DNA of 5,603 nt from Chitinivibrionia bacterium (GCA_016208665.1 JACQXT010000131.1:8483-14085), one strand, 5' to 3'. Counted from the first letter of the stretch, positions 1 to 5,603 are shown. Notes: generated by a model from the letters alone, not told the origin. Made by a program: numbers and translations.

Positions 1-678
1 CGCCTGGGGATGCGTGTGCTCGATGATATCCAGGAGATAATCGTAGAGCGGCTCCAGCGTGCCGTCGGATCGCGCGCCGGGCGGTTCGTCGTCGGCACCC
101 CCCGGCGCCTCCGGATGATCGCCCGCGTGCAGCGCGCCTTCGCGCGACTCGGCGCCAGACCCTTTGCCGTCGCCGGTTGCTCCGTCCGCGGAGTCGTCGA
201 ATACGCGGTAGAAAATATTCGTGAATTGCAGCTGCCAGAGCCTGCCGACGATGTCGAGATGGGCCGATGGATTGTATATCTCGTTCTTTATGAGATCCGC
301 GAGTTGATCGAGTTCTTCCTGTTTCACAGATGAATGAATGGTGACCTCGCCGATGCCGTCCTTGTAGAGCAGGAACGCGAGGCTGTCGACCTTCTCCGTA
401 TTGCGATAGACGACCTCGTCCCGCCATTTCAATTGATACTGCTCGACCGCGAGGAGCAGTTCCTTCTCGTCCTCGAAGTATGAACGGAAGGCCTCGCGGA
501 ATGCCTCCGCAAAATGGGCGACTGTGGGATTATTGCTCGCGTAAATGGTCTTGGCGTTGATGTACTTGGCTAACGCCGAGAAGATTGCGCGCACCTTCTC
601 GATGTTGCGAAGATTATTCCTGGCTGGGTCCGGACCGGCGGCCGTCGCGGGACCGTTATGTGATGTAGATACACTCAT
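1..678 (-). CDS. Hypothetical protein, N-terminal 226 residues (C-terminus cut by window edge)
   Basis: An open frame of 226 codons runs from ATG at 678 to the window edge without a stop. The start is well fixed because an in-frame TAA lies only two codons upstream. Residues 1-26 are a short polar N-terminus. Residues 27-160 look like an ordered, mainly helical domain: a helix around KVRAIFSALAKYI, an acidic stretch near 67-86, then FLLYKDGIGEVTIHSSV (102-118) followed by a helix starting EELDQL. Residues 161-206 are rich in Gly, Ala, Asp and Glu and should be a disordered linker. From 207 a new hydrophobic helix begins. There is no signal peptide or membrane segment, so it is probably cytoplasmic. 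The pattern 'short strand, DGI, strand, SSV, EEL' resembles N-terminal regions of some HEAT-repeat-type bacterial proteins, but this is a loose memory match and I do not recognise the family. The gene lies 153 bp downstream of the reductase on the same strand, and no Shine-Dalgarno sequence precedes it. Confidence 0.82.
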   Translation of the reverse strand, partial: MSVSTSHNGPATAAGPDPARNNLRNIEKVRAIFSALAKYINAKTIYASNNPTVAHFAEAFREAFRSYFEDEKELLLAVEQYQLKWRDEVVYRNTEKVDSLAFLLYKDGIGEVTIHSSVKQEELDQLADLIKNEIYNPSAHLDIVGRLWQLQFTNIFYRVFDDSADGATGDGKGSGAESREGALHAGDHPEAPGGADDEPPGARSDGTLEPLYDYLLDIIEHTHPQA

Positions 679-686
679 AGGTTTTT

Positions 687-692
687 ACTATA
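687..692 (-). promoter_or_regulatory. Weak -10-like box close to the hypothetical gene start
   Basis: Read on the minus strand, TATAGT ends 8 nt before the ATG at 678, inside an AT-rich stretch (679-720). A start point about 7 nt downstream would give a leaderless or nearly leaderless mRNA, which fits the absence of a Shine-Dalgarno sequence. There is no matching -35 at 16-18 bp; TTGGCA (705-710) is only 12 bp away and TTGACA (730-735) is too far. The box is suggestive only. Confidence 0.25.
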
Positions 693-730
693 GAGCATAG
701 TTTATGCCAACGTGTAATTGTTTGATACTT

Positions 731-753
731 GTCAAGTTAACGAGTTACTTGGC
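731..753. other. Small imperfect hairpin in the 679-831 gap
   Basis: Bases 731-737 pair with 747-753 (one G-T wobble), followed by a bulged T at 738 and two A-T pairs around the loop CGAG. It lies about 80 bp beyond the reductase stop codon. Neither strand has a T-run after it, so it is not a convincing intrinsic terminator. The rest of the 153-bp gap shows nothing else I can support. Confidence 0.3.
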
Positions 754-831
754 TGATACGGAAAGTCTTATAAACAGGGGAACTGCCATGGGGCCGAGAG
801 TCACGATGGGAAGGAATTGCGCGGTGAAATG

Positions 832-2055
832 CTATGCCCGGATTGCCCCGGGTGTATCCAGGATGCCTGCAACTTCCAGGGCTCTTGATCTCACGTCGAA
901 GCCGCTTGCGCATTTGACGGAGCAGGTCGTGCAGGCCGCGCAGGCTATATCCGCTTTCGTCCATGAATGCAGTGTCTCTCGCGCCTTTTGCGGCCGGCCA
1001 TGGCCGACAGCATACATGTAGCTTCGCATGAGGGTGGGAATATCCATACCGGCCGGACACTGCGGCCGGCAGCGGCCGCAGTGCCGGCAATATAAGCCTG
1101 AGAGACCTGCGCGCTCTCCGAGACCGAGGTCGTGCCGCTCCTCCGGCGTCAACACGGGATCGCGCATGACCGAGAGGTCCTCCTCCATTTCCTCGAAATT
1201 GGAGAACGCGGGAATGGCGGTGTGGACGTTCGTGTCCTCGAGGACCCACTTGAGGGCGGCCTTCATGTTTATCTTTCTGGTTCGAGTCCTGTCCCAGTAA
1301 ACGCCGGCTTGCGTTTTCATGGCTACTACACCGAGCCCCGCACCTGCGGCCTGTGCAATGGCGGCCTTGACTTCATCGCGGTGGGACTGCCTGAAGTTAT
1401 AGGCGGTGAGAACCACGTCCCAAAAATTGCTTTCTGCGGCGGCGCGAATCACCGCGGGTTCGTTCTCGTGTGTGCCGACTCCCAGGAAACGTGCCTTGCC
1501 GTCGTGTTTGAGTTTCTCGAATGCACGCATGTAGGGCTCGTGCAGGACCACGTCCTTGTCGGCGACCGAGCAAAGGTAGAAGATATCCACGCAATCGAGT
1601 CCGAGGCGTTCCAGACTTCCTTCAATCGATGCAAGGATGAGCGCAGGATCGACGTTGAGTCCGACATCCGCCGAGCGGTCGCTCCCTCTCATATAGTGGT
1701 ATGGCAGGTCGGGACTGGTCGCGATCACGAAAGAGTCGCGCGGGCGGCCTTTGAAGACCCGGCCCAACAGGCGCTCGTGGTTGCGTTCGGAATACCCGCT
1801 GGATGTGTGGATGTAGACGAACCCCCTCTCGAGAGCCGCCTCGACAAGATTGATGGCATAACTTGACCCCATGCTGACGACGGGGAGCTCGAGACCTGTT
1901 CGTCCGAGGGTGCGGCGTACGATTGCGCCGGGAGTTTCCTGTTTATTCTTTGACCGGCGGGAACAGGCGCTGGAAGAGAGAAGAGCGAATCCGGCCAGCC
2001 CGGATGCAGCCGTCTTGAGAAAATCCCTGCGGGAGGTGGTTGAGGCATGCTTCAT
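832..2055 (-). CDS. Tat-exported aldo/keto reductase-like protein with two C-terminal [4Fe-4S] motifs
   Basis: A 407-residue protein. Residues 8-31 form a twin-arginine signal (SRRDFLKTAASG, then a hydrophobic stretch ending SSAC), so it should be exported folded; the Cys at 31 lacks a good lipobox, so lipidation is uncertain. Residues 45-300 match the aldo/keto reductase barrel: RTLGRTGLELPVVSMG near the start, then ERLLGRVFKGRPRDSFVIAT, SLERLGLDCVDIFYL, FLGVGTHE and GLGVVAMKT. Residues 323-333 (C-x2-C-x2-C-x3-C-P) and 372-382 (C-x2-C-x2-C-x3-C) are ferredoxin-type motifs for two [4Fe-4S] clusters, as in the COG1453-type reductases. The substrate is unknown. Against the classical tetrad Asp-Tyr-Lys-His I align H83, Y88, S114 and C162, so only Tyr is kept; normal NAD(P)H reduction of a carbonyl is doubtful. 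The ATG at 2055 is preferred over the in-frame ATG at 2112 because it directly precedes the Tat motif, follows a GAGGGAG ribosome site, and lies inside the predicted transcript. Family assignment is firm; function is open. Confidence 0.93.
   Translation of the reverse strand: MKHASTTSRRDFLKTAASGLAGFALLSSSACSRRSKNKQETPGAIVRRTLGRTGLELPVVSMGSSYAINLVEAALERGFVYIHTSSGYSERNHERLLGRVFKGRPRDSFVIATSPDLPYHYMRGSDRSADVGLNVDPALILASIEGSLERLGLDCVDIFYLCSVADKDVVLHEPYMRAFEKLKHDGKARFLGVGTHENEPAVIRAAAESNFWDVVLTAYNFRQSHRDEVKAAIAQAAGAGLGVVAMKTQAGVYWDRTRTRKINMKAALKWVLEDTNVHTAIPAFSNFEEMEEDLSVMRDPVLTPEERHDLGLGERAGLSGLYCRHCGRCRPQCPAGMDIPTLMRSYMYAVGHGRPQKARETLHSWTKADIACAACTTCSVKCASGFDVRSRALEVAGILDTPGAIRA
1052..1088. repeat. 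Long GC-rich inverted repeat inside the reductase gene
   Basis: Bases 1058-1068 (CACTGCGGCCG) pair perfectly with 1073-1083 around the 4-nt loop 1069-1072. After one unpaired base (A1057) five more pairs follow, 1052-1056 with 1084-1088. That gives a 16-bp, almost pure GC stem. It falls exactly on codons for the first Fe-S motif, residues 323-333. Part of the symmetry can come from repeated Cys, Arg and Gly codons. Confidence 0.85.
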
Positions 2056-2065
2056 TGGAATCTGA

Positions 2066-2072
2066 CTCCCTC
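2066..2072 (-). promoter_or_regulatory. Ribosome-binding site of the reductase gene
   Basis: Read on the minus strand, GAGGGAG stands 10 nt before the ATG at 2055. The spacing is slightly long but this is the only good match nearby. It supports ATG 2055 over the upstream in-frame ATG at 2112. Confidence 0.65.
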
Positions 2073-2120
2073 GGGGATGTGTTTCATCCGGATTTCCCGG
2101 GGCGGCCTGCATAATAATTG

Positions 2121-2150
2121 TGTATACGGTTATTGTGCCCGGGATGTCAA
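2121..2150 (-). promoter_or_regulatory. Sigma70-type promoter for the reductase gene
   Basis: On the minus strand a perfect -35 TTGACA (2150-2145) is followed after 18 bp by TATACA (2126-2121). The start point should fall near 2114, giving an untranslated leader of about 58 nt before ATG 2055. It stands back to back with the plus-strand promoter, with 21 bp between the two -35 boxes. Confidence 0.7.
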
Positions 2151-2171
2151 GTAGACAGGAGAGATTACAGT

Positions 2172-2199
2172 TTGCCAGGGCAATGGGTTGGCTTATAAT
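2172..2199 (+). promoter_or_regulatory. Sigma70-type promoter for the DUF5674-like operon
   Basis: TTGCCA (2172-2177) and a perfect TATAAT (2194-2199) are separated by 16 bp. Transcription should begin near 2206, about 30 nt before the ATG at 2236. The promoter overlaps the alternative start at 2188, which argues against that longer reading. Confidence 0.75.
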
Positions 2200-2202
2200 C
2201 CA

Positions 2203-2223
2203 CTGGGAACGTTTGGATCCCAG
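2203..2223. promoter_or_regulatory. Dyad over the predicted start point, possible operator
   Basis: CTGGGA (2203-2208) and its exact reverse complement TCCCAG (2218-2223) flank 9 bp. The dyad begins 4 bp after the -10 box, covers the expected +1 and touches the ribosome-binding site. Its position suits a repressor site, but no regulator gene lies in the window and the arms are only 6 bp, so chance is not excluded. Confidence 0.35.
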
Positions 2224-2228
2224 GGAGG
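2222..2228 (+). promoter_or_regulatory. Ribosome-binding site of the DUF5674-like gene
   Basis: AGGGAGG lies 7 nt before ATG 2236, an ideal spacing. It decides the start in favour of 2236 rather than the in-frame ATG at 2188. Confidence 0.8.
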
Positions 2229-2235
2229 GCTGTAC

Positions 2236-2577
2236 ATGAGAGTAATAACGCAGCAAATTACTCTGCACGAACTCGAGCTCATGGCCGCCGGCTTGTTTGG
2301 CACCTTGGTCAAAGCCGTTGTCGATGTAGACCGGGATCTTCTTGCTGTTGACGGAGAACTTCATTCCGATCTGGAGGCTCTGCTTATTGACGATGGATCG
2401 AAGCAGCAGAGTCTGTGGGGGATAAACTTGTATCCGAACGTAACGGGCGATGACTTTATCGAATTCGACTCTCTAATCAATATGCGCCCTTCCCAGGGAA
2501 ATGTATCCCGCGGCGTCGATAGCCCGGAGATAAGGGAGAGAATCAAGAACGTGGTTGCAAAGAGGGTTCAGAGGTGA
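2236..2577 (+). CDS. DUF5674-like protein of unknown function
   Basis: A 113-residue protein, small and without signal peptide or membrane segment, so probably cytoplasmic. It matches my memory of the DUF5674 family over its full length: an N-terminal strand and helix (MRVITQQITLHELELMA), a core with LVKAVVDVDRDLLAVDGELHSD at about 21-42, then LLIDDGS, LWGINLYP, FIEFDSLINMRPSQGN and a C-terminal helix from about 96 (SPEIRERIKNVV). Polar and acidic residues (D27, E37, H39, D41, D48) and the motif INLYP are typical of the family, whose function is unknown to me. No catalytic site can be named. Its stop codon overlaps the start of the next gene (GTGA), so the two are very likely translated together from the promoter at 2172-2199. 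The start is set by a strong ribosome site and by the promoter position. Confidence 0.88.
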   Translation: MRVITQQITLHELELMAAGLFGTLVKAVVDVDRDLLAVDGELHSDLEALLIDDGSKQQSLWGINLYPNVTGDDFIEFDSLINMRPSQGNVSRGVDSPEIRERIKNVVAKRVQR

Positions 2578-2906
2578 GTTACCAGCATAAAGATCTTGCC
2601 GCTGGACGCTGGAAGGAACTCCCGCTCTTCGAGCAAATGGCGCATATCGGCGGCGAGGTGGAACGCGCTCTCTCGTGGCGGGCGAAGCGCAATGCCGAAT
2701 ACAGCCTGCAGGCGTTTGAACGCGCCCAGGAGTTGATTGATCTTACGATGGAATGGCCCCGGAATCCCGCTCATCTGAGAGAGATGGCCCGCTTGCGGGA
2801 AGCTCTTGTGGACTACTTCTATGGAACGAACGAATTCAAATCGACCGAATCATCCTGGAAGAAGTACTTTTCCTGTTTCACCTATGCCGCCCGCAGGAAT
2901 CATTAG
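2574..2906 (+). CDS. Small conserved hypothetical protein coupled to the DUF5674-like gene
   Basis: A 110-residue protein starting with GTG at 2574, whose GTGA overlaps the stop TGA of the previous gene; this 4-bp overlap points to translational coupling. The start SYQHKDLAAGRW followed by a helix with FEQMAHIGGEVERAL, then AFERAQELIDLTM, REALVDYFYGTNEF, and the end SSWKKYFSCFTYAARRNH is a pattern I recall from a widespread bacterial family annotated only as hypothetical. It is almost entirely helical, with charged faces and conserved aromatic residues (W13, F19, Y81, F82, Y83, W94, F97). No signal peptide, membrane segment or catalytic motif is seen. Being paired with the DUF5674-like protein suggests a joint role, possibly a small complex; a toxin-antitoxin pair would be a guess from size and overlap only. 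Confidence 0.85.
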   Translation: MSYQHKDLAAGRWKELPLFEQMAHIGGEVERALSWRAKRNAEYSLQAFERAQELIDLTMEWPRNPAHLREMARLREALVDYFYGTNEFKSTESSWKKYFSCFTYAARRNH

Positions 2907-2934
2907 CAATACCTTGGGCAGGCGTCTCTGTGAC

Positions 2935-2958
2935 GGCCGCTGATCGTCATCGGCGGCC
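2935..2958 (+). other. Strong hairpin just before the kinase ribosome-binding site
   Basis: GGCCGCTGAT (2935-2944) pairs with ATCGGCGGCC (2949-2958) around the loop CGTC: ten pairs with one G-T wobble. The stem ends two bases before the purine-rich ribosome site of the kinase gene. No T-run follows on either strand, so it is not a normal intrinsic terminator; an RNA-processing, stability or translation-control role is possible. The rest of the 69-bp gap shows no promoter I can support. Confidence 0.6.
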
Positions 2959-2960
2959 AT

Positions 2961-2970
2961 GGGGGAGGGG
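2961..2970 (+). promoter_or_regulatory. Ribosome-binding site deciding the kinase TTG start
   Basis: GGGGGAGGGG ends 5 nt before the TTG at 2976. The in-frame ATG at 2988 is 17 nt away, too far for this site. Using TTG gives an N-terminus reading (M)IGTMVSHYKVL, which matches the usual 'MIGxxxSHYxIL' opening of this kinase group. Confidence 0.75.
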
Positions 2971-2975
2971 TCGAG

Positions 2976-5603
2976 TTGATCGGCACGATGGTTTCCCACT
3001 ACAAGGTTCTCTCCAAGCTCGGCGAGGGCGGGATGGGCGTGGTGTACAAGGCCGAGGATACGAAGCTCAAGCGCACGGTAGCGCTCAAGTTCTTATCGCC
3101 CCAAGCGCTCGGGTCCGCGGAAGAAAAAGCACGCTTCATCCACGAGGCGCAGGCCGCGGCCGCGCTCAATCATCCCAACATCTGCACCATCCACGAGATC
3201 GACGAGCGGGATCATCGGACATTCATCGCTATGGAATTAGTGGATGGCCGGAGCCTGAAAAGCGTAATCGAGGCGGGCCCGCTTTCAGTCGATGAAGCCG
3301 TAAGCATTGCGCTTGAAATGGGAGAAGGGCTTAGGGAGGCGCATGAGAAAGGCATCGTTCATAGGGACATCAAGCCGGGAAATATCATGATAACAGGGAG
3401 GGGAGGTGCAAAGATCCTGGACTTCGGCCTGGCGAAGCTTGCGGGGATGACGAAGCTCACGAAGACGGGCTCGACGGTGGGGACGGTAGCGTACATGTCC
3501 CCGGAGCAGGCGCGGGGGGAGGAAGTTGATCACAGGACGGATATCTGGTCCATGGGCGTGATTCTCTACGAGATGCTCGCGGGCCGCTTGCCGTTTAAGA
3601 GCGAGTATGAGCAGGCGCTGGTGTATTCCATTCTGCATGAAGCTCCCGAACCCATTGCCGCGCATCGGGCCGGCGTGCCGATCGAGCTGGAGAGGGTCGT
3701 AGCAAAAGCATTGGAGAAAGACCCATCGCGGCGGTATCAAGGGATCGAAGAGCTGCTGGTGGATCTGAAGGTAGTGCGGGATGCAAGAATGACAGGAGGA
3801 GCCGATGCACGGTCCAGCAGGAGAACCCGGCGCCGCTTCATCGGCTGCGGGCTGGCGATCATGGCGGCGGCTGCGGTGTTGTTGGTGGGTCTCAAGATCC
3901 GAATAGATCGCGAGCCTCCCGCCCAAGCCGCGGAGAAAAAGCTTGCGGTGATGTATTTCGAGAACATGGCGGAGCCGGGGGATCCGGGGAGATTGGGCGA
4001 GATCGTCACGAATCTTCTGATCACGGACTTGTCGGAGTCGCACTATCTCCAAGTCGTATCGAGCCAGCGGTTGTACGACATCTTAAAGCTCCTCGGCAGT
4101 GAAGGGATTAAAGTGATCGACCGGGACTTGGCGACGCAGGTGGCCGGGAAGGCCAACGCCAAATGGATGCTGGTGGGGAGCATCCTGCAGGGAGAGCCCG
4201 AGCTCATCGTGACCTCCCAGCTGGTGGATGTGGCGAGCGGAGATGTGGTTGCATCCCAGAAAATCATGGGAAAAGCTGGGGAGACGATCTTCCCTCTCAT
4301 TGACAAGCTAACGGCTGAGGTGAAGGATGACCTCTCCTTGCCTGCGGCGGCGAAGAAGGAACTGGACATACCTGTGGCAGATGTTACGACCAACTCTCCC
4401 CAGGCGTACCGATATTATATCGAAGGACTTGATTATTTCAATAAGTCTTATATTACAGAGGCACGGAATAGCTTCGAGAAAGCCTTGCAATATGACTCCA
4501 CGCTTGCTATGGCCTATTATCAATTGAGCTGGATTGAAGCGCTGGAAGGCGGCATGGATGGTAATAGGAAGCTTGTGGAGATATCGAACAAAGCCTTGGC
4601 TCATTCAAATAGAACAAGCAAGAAGGAGCAGTTGCTGATCGAAGCGCGGGCCGCATGGTGCAAGTTGGATTTTGATCAGGCTATAAAGTTGCTTCAGGAA
4701 ACAATAAGGCTCTACCCCGAAGAAAAGGATGCTCACAGCGAATTGGGCGTGATTTACGAGGAGTTTCTCTACGATCTTGATAAGGCTCTGCAACATTATT
4801 CAAGAGCGATCGAGATAGACCCAGGATATCAAAGGGTCTATGGCTGGCTTGCTTATTTATACAACAAACTGGGCGATGTCGAGAAGGCTCTCTGGGCCGC
4901 AGATGTTTATATCTCCCTTATGCCTGGTGCAGCCGATCCGTATGATACCAAGGGAGATATCTATGCATTCAATGCCAAACTTGATCAAGCTATCGTCTGT
5001 TACAAGAAGGCTTCCGAGCTGAAACCGGAGTACGCTCTTCGCGAGATAGGAACGATGTATCTATTCAAAGGATACTATGTTAGAGCAGAGAGCATATTCG
5101 TGCAGCTCTGTTCGAGTAGCGATGGAAGGAGGCGTTCGTTCGGCAGGTATGGTCTGGCTGCTATTCCAGCCTATCAAGGAAAGCTGAGAACTGCACTGAG
5201 ACTACTGGATGACGGGATTGCTGCAGATCGCATGGCACATGAGGGAACCTGGTTGCTCCTGGATAAATACGTGTTGAAAACACGCATTCTCATTGAGCAT
5301 CGTAAATTGGATCAAGCAAGAGAAGAGATTGAGAGATTTGTGGATGCTTCGGGAAGTGAGTACCCGAATGATCAATACTTGCGCTATTGTCAGGCCAGTA
5401 TGTTGGCTGAGACAGGTATGATAGCCGAAGCCGAACAAATCGCAGGAGGTTTCGAGACGGATGCCGAAAATGTTGTGGGGTGGGCGGTTGAACATAGTTA
5501 TTTAATGGGGGAAATTGAGATGGCCAGGGGGAACCCGAGTGCCGCGGTCAGTCTTTTTGAGAGATATGTAAGAGATTTGCGCGATCCCAATCCTCTTCCT
5601 CTG
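2976..5603 (+). CDS. Membrane Ser/Thr protein kinase with TolB-like and TPR domains (C-terminus cut by window edge)
   Basis: 876 codons are open up to the window end. Residues 9-265 are a complete Hanks-type kinase: glycine loop GEGGMGVV (16-23), VALK with Lys38, Glu57 of helix C, HRDIKPGN (129-136) with catalytic Asp131, DFG (149-151), TVGTVAYMSPEQ with SPE at 175-177, and DIWSMGVILYEML (189-201). All key residues are present, so it should be active and, as an RD kinase, controlled by activation-loop phosphorylation (Thr/Ser 159-170). A basic stretch (282-287) precedes one membrane helix (288-306). Residues 322-455 (KLAVMYFENM, LITDLSES, YLQVVSSQRLYDIL, ANAKWMLVGSIL, VDVASGDVVA) form a TolB-like domain. 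TPR repeats follow from about 478 to the edge, clear at 478-511, 585-618, 620-652 and 654-687. Kinase inside, TolB-like and TPR outside is the expected topology, suiting signal sensing by protein contact. Targets are unknown. GC content drops where the TPR region begins. The TTG start is chosen from the ribosome site and family N-terminus. Confidence 0.95.
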   Translation, partial: MIGTMVSHYKVLSKLGEGGMGVVYKAEDTKLKRTVALKFLSPQALGSAEEKARFIHEAQAAAALNHPNICTIHEIDERDHRTFIAMELVDGRSLKSVIEAGPLSVDEAVSIALEMGEGLREAHEKGIVHRDIKPGNIMITGRGGAKILDFGLAKLAGMTKLTKTGSTVGTVAYMSPEQARGEEVDHRTDIWSMGVILYEMLAGRLPFKSEYEQALVYSILHEAPEPIAAHRAGVPIELERVVAKALEKDPSRRYQGIEELLVDLKVVRDARMTGGADARSSRRTRRRFIGCGLAIMAAAAVLLVGLKIRIDREPPAQAAEKKLAVMYFENMAEPGDPGRLGEIVTNLLITDLSESHYLQVVSSQRLYDILKLLGSEGIKVIDRDLATQVAGKANAKWMLVGSILQGEPELIVTSQLVDVASGDVVASQKIMGKAGETIFPLIDKLTAEVKDDLSLPAAAKKELDIPVADVTTNSPQAYRYYIEGLDYFNKSYITEARNSFEKALQYDSTLAMAYYQLSWIEALEGGMDGNRKLVEISNKALAHSNRTSKKEQLLIEARAAWCKLDFDQAIKLLQETIRLYPEEKDAHSELGVIYEEFLYDLDKALQHYSRAIEIDPGYQRVYGWLAYLYNKLGDVEKALWAADVYISLMPGAADPYDTKGDIYAFNAKLDQAIVCYKKASELKPEYALREIGTMYLFKGYYVRAESIFVQLCSSSDGRRRSFGRYGLAAIPAYQGKLRTALRLLDDGIAADRMAHEGTWLLLDKYVLKTRILIEHRKLDQAREEIERFVDASGSEYPNDQYLRYCQASMLAETGMIAEAEQIAGGFETDAENVVGWAVEHSYLMGEIEMARGNPSAAVSLFERYVRDLRDPNPLPL

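Noticed and set aside
704..1021. Plus-strand open frame of 105 codons
   Set aside because: It lies mostly antisense to the Fe-S end of the reductase, has no ribosome site and no recognisable protein pattern.
1132..1866. Plus-strand open frame of 244 codons antisense to the reductase
   Set aside because: The opposite strand encodes clear aldo/keto reductase motifs over the whole stretch; this frame is a GC-driven shadow.
2056..2112. Earlier in-frame ATG (2112) for the reductase
   Set aside because: It would put 19 extra residues before the Tat motif and sits at the predicted transcript start without a ribosome site.
2188..2235. Earlier in-frame ATG (2188) for the DUF5674-like gene
   Set aside because: It lies inside the promoter, upstream of the expected transcript start, and has no ribosome site; 2236 has a strong one.
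2935..2970. Intrinsic terminator after the small-gene operon
   Set aside because: The stem is strong but is followed by G-rich sequence, not a T-run, on the plus strand, and no T-run follows on the minus strand either.
2959..2979. Mini-frame MGEGSS whose TGA overlaps the kinase TTG
   Set aside because: The TTGA overlap is neat, but the frame has no ribosome site and consists of the kinase gene's own ribosome-binding purines.
2753..3295. Plus-strand open frame of 180 codons bridging the small gene and the kinase
   Set aside because: It is out of frame with both real genes, which show recognisable protein patterns over the same bases.
3285..4052. Minus-strand open frame of 255 codons antisense to the kinase
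   Set aside because: Kinase catalytic motifs and the membrane helix are encoded on the plus strand here; the antisense protein is rich in Arg, His and Pro with no fold signature.
4605..5495. Minus-strand frames of 63 and 97 codons in the TPR region
   Set aside because: They are antisense to a continuous TPR-coding frame and lack ribosome sites and protein signatures.

Overview
This 5.6-kb bacterial window carries five protein-coding genes around one divergent promoter region. No tRNA, rRNA, CRISPR array, transposase or attachment site could be seen. The window suggests a bacterium with abundant Hanks-type kinases, compact intergenic spaces and moderate to high GC. The kinase-TM-TolB-like-TPR architecture and the Tat-exported Fe-S aldo/keto reductase recall Acidobacteriota, Aminicenantota and related phyla often known from metagenomes. 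That placement is an inference from gene content, not a phylogenetic result.

Left arm, minus strand. At 1-678 lies the N-terminal part of an unrecognised protein, cut by the window edge, with an ordered N-terminal half and an acidic Gly/Ala-rich linker. A 153-bp gap holds only a weak hairpin and a weak -10-like box. At 832-2055 lies a Tat-signal aldo/keto reductase-like protein with two C-terminal [4Fe-4S] Cys motifs. In it, three of the four classical catalytic positions appear to be replaced (D to H83, K to S114, H to C162). A 16-bp-stem hairpin sits exactly on its first Fe-S motif.

Centre, 2056-2235. Two good sigma70-type promoters lie back to back: TTGACA-18-TATACA on the minus strand and TTGCCA-16-TATAAT on the plus strand. 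A 21-bp dyad covers the predicted plus-strand start point.

Right arm, plus strand. A DUF5674-like protein (2236-2577) overlaps by 4 bp a second small conserved protein of unknown function (2574-2906). After 69 bp containing a perfect-stem hairpin and a strong purine-rich ribosome-binding site comes a Ser/Thr protein kinase with a TTG start (2976 to the window end, incomplete). It has a full kinase domain, one membrane segment, a TolB-like domain and a long TPR array. Base composition falls from about 60% to about 42% GC where the TPR array begins. The kinase is likely a membrane sensor. A shared pathway between the two small proteins and the kinase is possible from the layout but not shown by the sequence. 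I did not identify a clearly new multi-gene system. The best leads are the altered reductase active site, the coupled pair of unknown genes, and the composite kinase.
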